Below are positions 26,562-35,079 of a stretch of DNA of 64,000 nucleotides, one piece after another. The notes under the pieces were generated by a model. It searched no databases. It was given only the letters and a program-made list of their open reading frames with translations, and had not been told where the DNA came from. The translations under genes and the position numbers were made by a program. Source of the stretch: CAWHQZ01 sp963831645 (lineage in GTDB: Bacteria; Pseudomonadota; Alphaproteobacteria; Rhizobiales; Aestuariivirgaceae); assembly GCA_963831645.1 (NCBI GenBank), contig CAWHQZ010000017.1, forward strand, positions 310,001-374,000, written 5' to 3'. Position 1 is the stretch's first letter. Every line of letters starts with the position of its first letter.

Positions 26562-27197
26562 ATGACCGAACAACCGAAGACGCACTCGATTGTGTTCGTC
26601 GTCGATGACGACGAGTTCATACGTCAGGCTCTGGGGAGCCTCTTTCGATCAGTGGGGCTTGAGGTCGAGCTGTTCGGTTCGGCGTCGGAGCTCCTGAACA
26701 GGACACTGCCCGGCATTGCCAGTTGCCTGGTTCTCGATGTCAGGCTGCCGGGCTTGAGCGGGCTCGACTTTCAAACCGAGCTGGCTCGGGTCAGTATCCG
26801 CATCCCGATCATTTTCATGACCGGTCACGGCGATATTCCGATGACCGTCAGGGCAATGAAGGCGGGAGCCGTCGAATTCCTGACCAAGCCGTTTCGTGAT
26901 CAGGACATGCTGGACGCCGTCCAGCTCGCGCTCACGCGGGACCGCATTCGGCGCCAGAATGAGCGAGACACGTCCAGCCTCAAAGCGAGGTTCGATACGC
27001 TAACTGAGCGTGAACGCGAAGTGATGGCGTTCGCCACCTCCGGTCTCAAGAACAAGCAGATTGCTGCCCGGATCGGGCTCAGCGAGATCACGGTGAAGGT
27101 CCATCGCGGCAACGCCACGCGAAAGATGGGCGTGAAGTCATTGGCCGATCTGGTCAGAATGGCGGATAGCCTGGGGATCCGCCACACCACGCTGTAA
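26562..27197 (+). CDS. FixJ/NarL-type two-component response regulator
   Basis: The 211-residue protein has a receiver domain with acidic pocket DDDE (about residue 13), phospho-acceptor Asp in LVLDVRLPG (about 58), Thr in FMTGHGD (about 86) and Lys in FLTKPF (about 108). A LuxR-type helix-turn-helix follows (LTEREREVMAFATSGLKNKQ, then VKVHRGNATRKMG). This is the layout of FixJ, TodT and related activators. ATG at 26562 gives the usual N-terminus (MTEQPKTHSIVFVVDDDEF). The kinase gene that once preceded it is a remnant; another kinase gene follows 83 bp downstream and is interrupted by a stop. Its output genes are unknown. Confidence 0.85.
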   Translation: MTEQPKTHSIVFVVDDDEFIRQALGSLFRSVGLEVELFGSASELLNRTLPGIASCLVLDVRLPGLSGLDFQTELARVSIRIPIIFMTGHGDIPMTVRAMKAGAVEFLTKPFRDQDMLDAVQLALTRDRIRRQNERDTSSLKARFDTLTEREREVMAFATSGLKNKQIAARIGLSEITVKVHRGNATRKMGVKSLADLVRMADSLGIRHTTL

Positions 27198-27280
27198 CAT
27201 TGCAGGTTTGGAGTACCGCTTCCCACTTCCGGCTGAGCTGCAGGGCAAACGCAAGGTCGAACACCCTCAATAAACCCTCA

Positions 27281-28876
27281 ATGACCAAGTCCACATACCC
27301 ATGCCATGGCGGCCCGATGAGTGCGCTTATCCGCGCGCACGACTGGTCGGCAACGCCGCTTGGCCCCGTGCAAACCTGGCCGCAGAGCCTGAAGTCCACC
27401 GTCGACTCCCTGCTGGCCAACCGGTTTGCCATCGCCCTGGCGTGGGGGCCGGAGCTCACCTGCATCTACAACGACACCTATAGGCCGCTGCTCGGCACCA
27501 AGCCGGAGGCGCTGGGCCGCCCCTTCCTGGAAGTCTGGGCTGAGGTGCGCGACAGCGTCGCGCCGATGATCCAGCGCGCGCTGGCGGGTGAAGCTAGCTA
27601 CTTCGAGAACAGGCCGTTTTCGCTCATGCGCCACGACGAGCCGGAAGAGGCATACTTCACATTCTGCATCAGCCCCGTGCGGGACGACACCAGCGCGGCC
27701 GCCGGCGTCCTCATCACCTGTGCCGAGACGACCAAACAGGTGGCCGCCAACCGGGCGCGCGAGGCACGTCTGGCGCAACTCGCGGCCGTCGTCGAGCAGT
27801 CCCGCGATTTCATCGCGGTCTGCGACCCGGAAGGCACGCCAATCTACGTCAATGAGGCGGGGCTGCGGCTCATGGGCTTGCCTAGTCTTGATGCGGCCTG
27901 CGCCGTGCATTTCACCAAATACTTCGCGGAGCGCGACCGCTTTGTTGTCCGCGACGAGGCGCTGCCGGCTTGCGAGCGCAACGGCTACTGGGAACGGGAG
28001 CTGTCCTTCCGCCGCTTCGACGACGGCCGGGAGTTTCCCGTCCTCTACAACGTCTTTCCAGTGCGGACGACCGAAGGCCGAACGATTGCGTACGCCACCG
28101 TCACCCGCGACCTGACCGAGAAGAAGCGCACTGAGGACGCATTGCGCGAAACCCGATTGGAACTCACGCGCTTGGCCCGGGTGTCGGCAATGGGAGAAAT
28201 CACCGCCTCAATCTCTCATGAAATCAACCAGCCGTTGGCGGCAATCGCAACAAATGGCAATGCGGGCTTACGCTGGCTGGCAAGGGCGGAGCCTCAGCTC
28301 GACGAAGTGCAGGAAGCCTTGCGGCGGGTCGTCAGTGACAGTCATCGCGCGAGCCAGATCATCACAAGCGTCCGGGCAATGTTTAAGAAGGATATGCAGG
28401 AAAGAGTTCAGCTCGATGTCAACGACCTCATTCAAGAGGTTCTTGCGCTCCTGCACGGCGAGCTGCAGAAGCAACGCGTCTCGGTCCAAACCGAACTGGA
28501 TATGGAACCCCCGACGGTATTGGGTGACCGGATTTAGCTGCAGCAGGTCATTCTCAACTTAGTGACGAACGGGATCGATACAATGCGTTCCGTAACAGAT
28601 CGCGCGCGATTGTTGCGAGTAAAGTGCGGGGTTCACGAATCCGAAAGCGTGCTGACGACGGTAGAAGATGCGGGAACAGGAATCGATCCAAAGGACGCAG
28701 AGCGTATCTTCGATCCATTCTTTACGACGAAGCCCGACGGAATGGGGCTTGGGCTGTCGATTTGCCGGTCGATTATCGAAGCTCATGGCGGGCGCCTGTG
28801 GGCGTCGCCGGGCAACCTGCACGGATCGGTCTTTCAGATTTTGTTGCCTCGTCATGATTCCCACAGTGCATCGTGA
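27281..28876 (+). pseudogene. PAS-domain sensor histidine kinase with an in-frame amber codon
   Basis: The frame is continuous from ATG 27281 to 28876 apart from a TAG at 28535-28537. Two PAS-like sensor domains (TPLGPVQTWPQSLKSTV... and VVEQSRDFIAVCDPEG...) precede the dimerisation/phospho-acceptor segment with His in ISHEINQPLAA (about residue 312). After the TAG come LQQVILNLVTNG (N box), DAGTGIDP (G1), FDPFFTTKPDGMGLGLSICR (F, G2). In relatives the stop position is Gln (DRIQLQQ), so CAG has become TAG. As written, the sensor half and the ATPase half are separate, and a GTG at 28562 is too late to restore the N box. It is adjacent to the response regulator gene. Confidence 0.8.
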
Positions 28877-29215
28877 AGGCGCGCGGGTTAATGCATTTCG
28901 GAGAGTTCTGGAATGGGTCACGAGCAGCCCTGCCGCCCTCGGCGCTCGGCTGCAAGAGACCAGAAGCGGACGCCTCAGACCTGAGCGACGCGTTGGCCAA
29001 ACCTCGCAACTCTGCTTTTTTAGTTCGCCACCGGCGTTGCCGACCCGCTGGACATGAAACGGGCACCTGTTGCTGCTGTGCAATAGTGTAGCGGGATCGT
29101 CGTCGGCGTCCAGATCACGCCAGCTGCCGCATGACTTGCGGTTTTGTTTCTTGCTAGGGGAGCCGAGCGTTCCATTTCGGGCGTGCTTCGCGGCACCTGA
29201 AAAGGTCCAAACTCA
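28877..29215. other. Gene-free stretch with a short dispersed motif
   Basis: I see no protein gene here. A 22-nt sequence, tgcaagagaccRgaagcgga followed by cg (28951-28972), recurs at 52092-52113 next to an outer-membrane gene, with one difference. A short T-run (ctttttt, about 29016-29022) lies after it but without a convincing stem. The rest, just 3' of the kinase and Lrp genes, is unremarkable. Confidence 0.4.
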
Positions 29216-29737
29216 TTATTCCGCAGGCACCGTACCTCTCGAACAGTCAAGCTCGAGTGCTGGCAAAGGTGGCGATCGCAGCGGCACCGGTGACGACTGG
29301 ACGATCGACGTCGTTGTCTGGCCGAACGCCAGGAAACGATCGAGGATCTCGTCCATGCCCTCCAGAGCATCGAGATGGACCTTCATGATGAGACAGTCCT
29401 CGCCGGTAATCCGATGACATTCGGCCACCTGGGCGGTCGATTGGGCCAGTTCGACGATCTTGGGAAGCTGGCCGGGCATTGGCCGAACTCGAACGAACAC
29501 GGTAATTGGCCAGCCGAGCGCTCGCGGCGAGAGTTCCAACCGATATCCCAGAATGATGCCGGCCTCTTCGAGGCGAGTAAGACGTTCCTTCACCGCGGGT
29601 GCGGACATGCGGACATGTCGAGCGAGTTCCGACACGGTCGTGCGAGGATCCTTCTGGAGTAGCGCAATCAGTTCGACATTTCGCTCGTCGAGAAGGAGAT
29701 TGCTAAGCTGAAGGTTATTCCGGCCACTTTCCTTCAA
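29216..29737 (-). CDS. Lrp/AsnC-family transcriptional regulator
   Basis: The 173-residue protein begins with an AsnC-type helix-turn-helix (LDERNVELIALLQKDPRTTV, then SELARHVRMSAPAVKERLTR, residues 16-56). A RAM ligand-binding domain follows (ITVFVRVRPMPGQL, AECHRITGEDCLIMKVHLD, residues 75-150). Lrp-type regulators bind amino acids and form octamers that wrap DNA. The gene is divergent from an EamA exporter 120 bp away, a common regulator-transporter pair in which the regulator controls export of an amino acid. The tail after residue 150 is longer than usual and low in structure. Confidence 0.85.
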   Translation of the reverse strand: MKESGRNNLQLSNLLLDERNVELIALLQKDPRTTVSELARHVRMSAPAVKERLTRLEEAGIILGYRLELSPRALGWPITVFVRVRPMPGQLPKIVELAQSTAQVAECHRITGEDCLIMKVHLDALEGMDEILDRFLAFGQTTTSIVQSSPVPLRSPPLPALELDCSRGTVPAE

Positions 29738-29856
29738 AGCCGTTCTCCAAATGGCTAATGACCTTTCTCATCACCATAGACCAACTTACGCTCACTTGCA
29801 AAACTGAGGTCACGACATGAGCTGCGTGGCGCGAGATTGGACCGGAGCGGGCATCG

Positions 29857-30729
29857 TTGCGGATAGAAGTGCGTGTAGCGAAGAGAGCTGAGAAGGTTCC
29901 CCCTCATCTCTACTTCGTCACCAGCGCCATCTTCCACTATCTCGGCCCAGCGTTCGCCGTGCTCCTTTTCGCACGGATCGAACCGTTGGGTGTCGCGTGG
30001 TTGCGGATCGCCAGCGCTGCCCTCATTTTCGCGTTCTGGCGGCGTCCGTGGCGCTTCTTCCTCCGGCTTTCCGCAGCGGATCGTCAAACGGTCGTCGGTC
30101 TCGGCATCGTTCTCGCGCTTATGAACGCCACCTTCTACGTGGCCATCGACCGCCTTCCCATAGTGACCGTGGCTGCGATCGAGTTTCTCGGTCCGATCAG
30201 CCTTGCAGCGCTCGGGATGAGAACCGCCCGGAATTGGTTGGCGCTGATCGTTGCTGTGCTGGGTGTCTACCTTCTGACGAACGTCCGGTTTGACGGTGAG
30301 CCCCTTGGCTACCTCTTTGCTTTCCTGAACTGCGCATTGTTCATCTTCTATATCACCCTCGGGCACCGAATGGCGGCAAGCGGGGGCGCGTCGGGCATCG
30401 ATCGCCTGGGAATGGCTATGATCATCGCCGTGCTGGCCGCGCTCCCGATTGGGATCCTGGATGCGACGCCTGCCTTCCTCCATCCAGTGCTTCTCGCCGC
30501 TGCGATCGGCGTTGGAATTTCGTCGTCGGTGATCCCTTACGTCTGCGACCAGGTTGCCATGGCGCGGCTGTCGCGCGCGACCTTCGCCCTGTTGCTGGCG
30601 CTCTTGCCGGCGACGGCTACGATTATAGGCATCGTCGTCCTGCGGCAACTTCCGACCCCTGCGGAACTGGTGGGAGTTTTACTGGTCATTGTCGGGGTGG
30701 CGATTTACGACCCGAACGGCCCGGCGTGA
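29857..30729 (+). CDS. EamA/RhtA-like amino-acid or metabolite exporter
   Basis: The 290-residue protein has ten hydrophobic helices in two EamA repeats. The first holds FAVLLFARIEPLGVAWLRIA and the second VIPYVCDQVAMARLSRATF. The pattern resembles RhtA threonine/homoserine exporters. The start is uncertain: TTG at 29857 gives the listed length, and GTG at 29869 is an alternative; the true N-terminus probably begins just before PPHLYFVTSAIFHY. Divergent transcription from an Lrp-family gene supports control by that regulator and an amino-acid-like substrate. The exact substrate is not visible. Confidence 0.8.
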   Translation: MRIEVRVAKRAEKVPPHLYFVTSAIFHYLGPAFAVLLFARIEPLGVAWLRIASAALIFAFWRRPWRFFLRLSAADRQTVVGLGIVLALMNATFYVAIDRLPIVTVAAIEFLGPISLAALGMRTARNWLALIVAVLGVYLLTNVRFDGEPLGYLFAFLNCALFIFYITLGHRMAASGGASGIDRLGMAMIIAVLAALPIGILDATPAFLHPVLLAAAIGVGISSSVIPYVCDQVAMARLSRATFALLLALLPATATIIGIVVLRQLPTPAELVGVLLVIVGVAIYDPNGPA

Positions 30730-30835
30730 GTGAGCTGGCGGCACGCAAAGACTCGCCCGACATGGTCGCGGATTAGTTCAGCGATGGCTCACGCGGCAAT
30801 GAGCAAACACCGCCTCTCGGATGGGACCTTGGCGC

Positions 30836-31180
30836 TCAGACGCGTCTGAACTTCAGCTTCGAACCCGTGTACCAGCCGGCTTCTTGAACGATGGCGGTGC
30901 AGCGGGTGCGACCGCCAAGCCATTTGTCGAATTTGATGCACAATACGCCGGCGCGTACGCTCCAACGTCCCGAGTCCTTCTTGCCACGTGCCGATACGGC
31001 CGAAAGCGAACCATCGCCGCGTGCGGTGACTTTGATATTAATGAAACCAACCACCACGACATGAAAGCGACCCGGAAACAAGCCCGTTAGCGCACCGTTC
31101 GAAAGCGTTTTCCCTGCCAGAGAAGGCATGACGGACAAAATCAAAAACAGGGTCGCAAATGCGAGAACTCTCAACTGCAT
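30836..31180 (-). CDS. Small exported hypothetical protein
   Basis: The 114-residue protein has a clear signal peptide (MQLRVLAFATLFLILSVMPS, cleavage after LAG). The mature part is beta-rich and basic, with two cysteines (RAGVLCIKFDKWLGGRTRCT) that could form a disulfide. A strong AGGAGGC ribosome-binding site lies 6 nt before the ATG. The pattern 'GxWxVxxgxLCIxFxxW...C' is seen in small periplasmic rhizobial proteins of unknown role. It is a single gene, convergent with the EamA exporter. Confidence 0.65.
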   Translation of the reverse strand: MQLRVLAFATLFLILSVMPSLAGKTLSNGALTGLFPGRFHVVVVGFINIKVTARGDGSLSAVSARGKKDSGRWSVRAGVLCIKFDKWLGGRTRCTAIVQEAGWYTGSKLKFRRV

Positions 31181-31370
31181 GCGCCTTGCCTCCTAATCGC
31201 GCTAGCTTTTAAGCTTAAAGGAATTTGATTGTGCAACTTCTATTGGCCCGAGGGTGAGGGTGGTGACCGATGGATATCTCGATGTTGCTCGCCAATCCAC
31301 TATAATCTAACCCCGCAGTTCGGCCGGCGATTGTCGCGTCACTCGTTTCTTGCCTGGAGCAGGCTTTGAC

Positions 31371-31889
31371 TTATCCTCTTCCTTTTTGGTAGTTGCCGAC
31401 GAGCTGGGACAGCACATGGCCGCCGGCTCTCAGGTCGTAGAACCTGCATCCTCCTCCCGTGAGATACCAGACAATACTGTTGGATCCCCTGCCGGGTACC
31501 GTCGCCTTGCCGTACACGACATTGCCCGTTTGGCGCTGAACTTCGATCGCGGCGGAAGCGTATGCGAGAAATCGCGGAACCGCGGCCAGCGCTCTTTCCT
31601 TGGCCCACGCCCGCTGCAGAGCCTTCTCCTTGGGAGAGAACTTGTCCCAGTTTCCAGCCTTGGCGGCCTGACGCGCAAAGGGATCGCCCAAGTAGCGATC
31701 ATAGAGAGAACCAAGTGCTGCCCGGTCATTGCGACTTGCGACGGCGGTCCGCGTGGCGTTAATGACGCAACTTTGCACAGATGGACTTACCGGCGTTGCA
31801 AGGGCAGCGGCCGTTCCCAAAAGAAGCGGTACAAGAACCAAGACCGTCGTTCGGGTCGCGCTTGGGGTCATGTGTGTACTCGATGCCAT
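31371..31889 (-). CDS. Exported protein, possibly MlaC-like
   Basis: From ATG 31889 the product has 172 residues with a signal peptide (TTVLVLVPLLLGTAAAL, cleavage near ATPVSP). The mature part is helical (SLYDRYLGDPFARQAAKAGN) and ends with a beta segment (SIVWYLTGGGCRFYDLRAGG, HVLSQLVGNYQK). That end is reminiscent of MlaC/Ttg2D periplasmic phospholipid-binding proteins, where 'vdWxl...gwkvyDv...GvSlv' precedes the tail, but similarity is too weak to assert. ATG at 31871 is an alternative start. There is no mla operon nearby. Confidence 0.55.
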   Translation of the reverse strand: MASSTHMTPSATRTTVLVLVPLLLGTAAALATPVSPSVQSCVINATRTAVASRNDRAALGSLYDRYLGDPFARQAAKAGNWDKFSPKEKALQRAWAKERALAAVPRFLAYASAAIEVQRQTGNVVYGKATVPGRGSNSIVWYLTGGGCRFYDLRAGGHVLSQLVGNYQKGRG

Positions 31890-32068
31890 CTGGCAGTGCA
31901 GGCCCGAATTGATTCTCGAAGTGGAACGATGGGGTATTTTCTGCAACAACTCTATGACGACGGCTCTCAAAGCCGCGGGGAGCTGGCGGTGGGGACAGTG
32001 GAAGCCCTGCGCAGTCTCGCATTCCCGAGGTTTGGCATCCACGGGTGAGGGGGAATTGCGACCCGGAA

Positions 32069-32455
32069 TTAGGGTCCGGGAAGAGCCGGGGCGAATTGGT
32101 ATGTGTTCTCGAAATCGTCCTGTACGATGCTCCCCGGCTGCCTTCACCGTGACGGGCGCAGAAAGGATCCGCATACGAAACTCCAGTGCAGAGGCAGCTT
32201 GAGCCGGCTGCCGAGGTCCCTGAAGGTCGGCCATCCGCTGCTTCGGATCCACGATCTCAGAATAGCTCTGCATCACATAGGACTCGCCCGATGGCGAAAC
32301 AACTTCGGTCAACCACAGGACATGTTTGGGAAGTTCCCCAACCGCGGTGTGTTCCTCGTCAGCAGGAATGGCCCCAGCAGATAGGATCGCCGCCAACGGC
32401 TGCTTACACGGACCCAATGGCGTGTTGATGAGTTCACGGCCGAGGTCGCTTTGCT
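32069..32455 (-). pseudogene. Conserved hypothetical gene, 5'-truncated and frameshifted
   Basis: After the DUF1330 stop codon the same strand continues with QSDLGRELINTPLGPCKQPL, then AVGELPKHVLWLTEVVSPSG and ESYVMQSYSEIVDP. The frame shifts near 32220 and again near 32150. It ends with VQDDFENTYQFAPALPGP and a stop at 32069. This resembles the C-terminal part of a conserved alphaproteobacterial hypothetical, but its N-terminal half is missing. The gene is not functional as written. The remaining bases to 31890 hold no gene. Confidence 0.5.
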
Positions 32456-32752
32456 TCAAACGTGATCGTAGCCTTCGATGACGATCACGTCGGAGGTGGC
32501 GGAATTGGTCCTGAGCTTTCGCACCTTTTGGTACTCGGGCGAATGCCAGCAGTCGAGCGCGTCGGTATAGCTCGGGAACTCGATGACGACGTTGCGCTGC
32601 CTGCTGGTTCCCTCCACCGCCTCGAACGTGCCCGCACGGACGATGAATTTGGCGCCGAACTTGGCGAACACCGCCGCGTTGGCCGCCAGATAACCTTTGT
32701 AGCCTTCGGGGTCCGTGATATCGACACGCGCGATCCAGTATCCTTTCTTCAT
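32456..32752 (-). CDS. DUF1330 domain protein
   Basis: The 98-residue protein starts MKKGYWIARVDITDPEGYKG and shows the DUF1330 pattern: Y-x2-Y, FGAKFIVRAGTFEAVEG, then VVIEFPSYTDALDCWHSPEY. This is a ferredoxin-like alpha-beta barrel of unknown enzymatic role, dimeric in known members. ATG at 32752 is preferred over 32764 because a GGGAGAGG site lies just upstream. It abuts the truncated gene downstream and is divergent from the MFS transporter, with a 69-bp gap. Confidence 0.85.
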   Translation of the reverse strand: MKKGYWIARVDITDPEGYKGYLAANAAVFAKFGAKFIVRAGTFEAVEGTSRQRNVVIEFPSYTDALDCWHSPEYQKVRKLRTNSATSDVIVIEGYDHV

Positions 32753-32821
32753 GGCCTCTCCCATCCTCAGCGCTGCATGCCGGCCCTTGCGAATATCCTA
32801 GCGTAGCGGCGTTGCTGAGCA

Positions 32822-34228
32822 ATGCGGCAGGACCGGCTCGTTCCCCTCATCGTCGCCACGGCGCTGTTCATGGAAAATCTGGACGGCACCGTCATCTCGA
32901 CTGCGTTGCCGCCCATCGCAGCCGATCTCGGTCAGGATCCGGTCAACCTCAAGCTCGCCTTCACCTCGTACTATCTGAGCCTGGCGGTCTTTCTGCCCAT
33001 CAGCGGCTGGAGTGCCGACCGCTTCGGGGCGCGCCGAACCTTCTGCCTGGCCATGGTGGTGTTCACCCTCGCCTCGCTCGGATGCGGCATGGCGCAGACG
33101 CTCGAAAGCCTGGTTGTGGCGCGCGCGGTTCAGGGGCTGGGCGGCGCGCTCATGATGCCGGTCGGCCGGCTGATCGTGCTCCGGGCGGTGGAGAAACCAC
33201 AGCTCATCGTCGCCATGGCCTATCTCACCGTGCCGGCGCTGCTGGGTCCTTTGCTCGGTCCGCCGCTCGGCGGGTTCATCGCAACCTTCCTGCATTGGCG
33301 CTGGATCTTCCTGATCAATCTGCCGATCGGCGTCGTCGGGCTGGGGCTCGCCGCTCGGCTGCTGCCGGAGTTTCGCGCTGCGAACGTGCCCAAGCTCGAC
33401 CTTTGGGGATTCTTCCTGTCGGGCGCGGGCCTGGCGATGCTGATCTTCGGGGTCACGACGCTCGGCCGCAGCATCCTGCCCGGCATCTTTGCGCCCGTTC
33501 TGTGCGTCGCGGGCGCTGCTCTGCTCGGCCTCTATGTCTGGCATGCGCGTCGCCGGCCCCATCCCATTCTGGATCTGGAGCTACTGACCAACGACACGCT
33601 CCGCAGCTCCATCATCGGAGGCAGCCTGTTCCGTATCGGCGCCGGCGCCCTGCCGTTCCTGTTGCCCTTGTTGTTGCAGATCGGCTTTGGCTACACGGCG
33701 TTTCAGGCCGGCATGATCACCTTCGCGGCGGCCGGTGGCGCCATCCTCATGAAATTCGTGGCCGCGCCAGTCCTGCGCCGCCTGGGTTTTCGGACCGCGC
33801 TCACAATCAATGCGCTGCTGTGCGGTGCGATCATGGCTGTGAAAGCGCTGCTGACGGCGTTGACGCCGCATGTCGTCATCAGCCTGCTCCTGTTCGCGGG
33901 AGGGTTCTTCCGCTCGCTGCAGTTCACGAGCCTCAACGCCATCGCCTACGCCGATGTACCGGCGGAGAAAATAAGCCCGGCCATCAGCCTCTATAGTGTT
34001 GCCCAGCAGCTTTCGAGCGCGCTCGGCGTGGCGGTGGCGGCGCTGGCGCTCGAGACAGCACGCAAGAGGGACGGCGGCGTCCTTGATGTCGGCGACATCA
34101 GATTCGCCTTTCTGGTCGTCGCCGCGATCGTGGCAAGCTCGGCCCTCGTCCACCTCGGCCTGCGGCGCGACGCGGGAGAGACCGTCTCCGGCCGGCGCGG
34201 CGTTGCGCGGTCGGACGGGGACGGATGA
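32822..34228 (+). CDS. MFS transporter, DHA2 (EmrB/QacA-like) family
   Basis: The 468-residue protein has the DHA2 motif near helix 1 (MENLDGTVISTALPPIAADL), motif A-like GWSADRFGARRTF between helices 2 and 3, and motif C in helix 5 (PALLGPLLGPPLGGF). Thirteen to fourteen hydrophobic helices can be counted. Proteins of this family export drugs or dyes with proton antiport. There is no membrane-fusion partner gene, so it works alone or with a distant partner. Its stop overlaps by 4 nt the earliest possible start of the FadR-type regulator, which could be coupled. Confidence 0.85.
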   Translation: MRQDRLVPLIVATALFMENLDGTVISTALPPIAADLGQDPVNLKLAFTSYYLSLAVFLPISGWSADRFGARRTFCLAMVVFTLASLGCGMAQTLESLVVARAVQGLGGALMMPVGRLIVLRAVEKPQLIVAMAYLTVPALLGPLLGPPLGGFIATFLHWRWIFLINLPIGVVGLGLAARLLPEFRAANVPKLDLWGFFLSGAGLAMLIFGVTTLGRSILPGIFAPVLCVAGAALLGLYVWHARRRPHPILDLELLTNDTLRSSIIGGSLFRIGAGALPFLLPLLLQIGFGYTAFQAGMITFAAAGGAILMKFVAAPVLRRLGFRTALTINALLCGAIMAVKALLTALTPHVVISLLLFAGGFFRSLQFTSLNAIAYADVPAEKISPAISLYSVAQQLSSALGVAVAALALETARKRDGGVLDVGDIRFAFLVVAAIVASSALVHLGLRRDAGETVSGRRGVARSDGDG

Positions 34229-34320
34229 AGGCTACCCTCGCTCTCCTGGAATTGCGCCGAGGATCGACGATTTGCTGGCCAGTCGGCGTGATTGTACGAT
34301 GCCTCGGAAGGCTGGAGAGA

Positions 34321-35079
34321 ATGGCCAAAAAAGCCGACGTCAAGCTGCTCGCAATAGCAGGCGGGTTTCACTCCTCGAGCAAGGAAGGAGTCGCGCAATC
34401 GGTCGTCAACCGGATCCTGGACCTCGTGCGCACCGGCATGCTGCGGGCAGGCGATCGATTGCCTTCGGAACGGGAATTGATCGACATTCTGGATATCAGC
34501 CGCCCAAGCCTGAGGGAAGCACTGCGCGCACTTTCGATGCTTGGCGTTATCGATTCCCGGCACGGCGGCGGCGCCTACGTGACCGATCTGGAGGCACGCA
34601 CACTGCTGGCGCCGCTCGACTTCTTTCTTTCCCTGTCACAGTCGAACATGGCCGATGCCTTTGAAAGTCGGCGCATCGTCGAACTTGAGATCGTCCGCAA
34701 GGCGGCGCGCAGCGCAACATCCGAGGACCTTGACGATCTCGACAACATGATCAGTGCGCACCAGACGATACTGAATGATCCTGTGGGCTTCCGGATTCTG
34801 GATAGCCGGTTTCACGCAAGGCTTTCGGCTGCGGCCGGCAACGTGGTGCTCGAGCGCATTGCCTACGGCTTGTACAACATGGGGCTCGATATTCGCCGGC
34901 GGGCCACCGAGAATCTGGCTCTCATCAGACAGAGCACGGGCGATCACACCCGTATCGCACAGGCGATTGCGGCGCGCGATCCCGACAAGGCTGCGCGGGA
35001 AATGGGAGTTCATCTCGATCACATCGAGGAAAGCACGCGCCTGGCAATGGAGAGGTCGGCTGCCCGGAATATGCGTTAA
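34321..35079 (+). CDS. FadR-type GntR-family transcriptional regulator
   Basis: From ATG 34321 the product is 252 residues. An N-terminal winged helix (VVNRILDLVRTGMLRAGDRL, PSERELIDILDISRPSLREA) is followed by an FCD ligand domain with putative metal-binding residues in DSRFHARL, GDHTRI and HLDHIEE. These regulators usually repress uptake or catabolic genes until a sugar acid or organic acid binds. It is convergent with the ribose-type ABC operon, sharing 4 nt at the stops, so it probably regulates that operon. A start at 34225 would add 32 residues overlapping the MFS gene and is less likely. Confidence 0.85.
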   Translation: MAKKADVKLLAIAGGFHSSSKEGVAQSVVNRILDLVRTGMLRAGDRLPSERELIDILDISRPSLREALRALSMLGVIDSRHGGGAYVTDLEARTLLAPLDFFLSLSQSNMADAFESRRIVELEIVRKAARSATSEDLDDLDNMISAHQTILNDPVGFRILDSRFHARLSAAAGNVVLERIAYGLYNMGLDIRRRATENLALIRQSTGDHTRIAQAIAARDPDKAAREMGVHLDHIEESTRLAMERSAARNMR

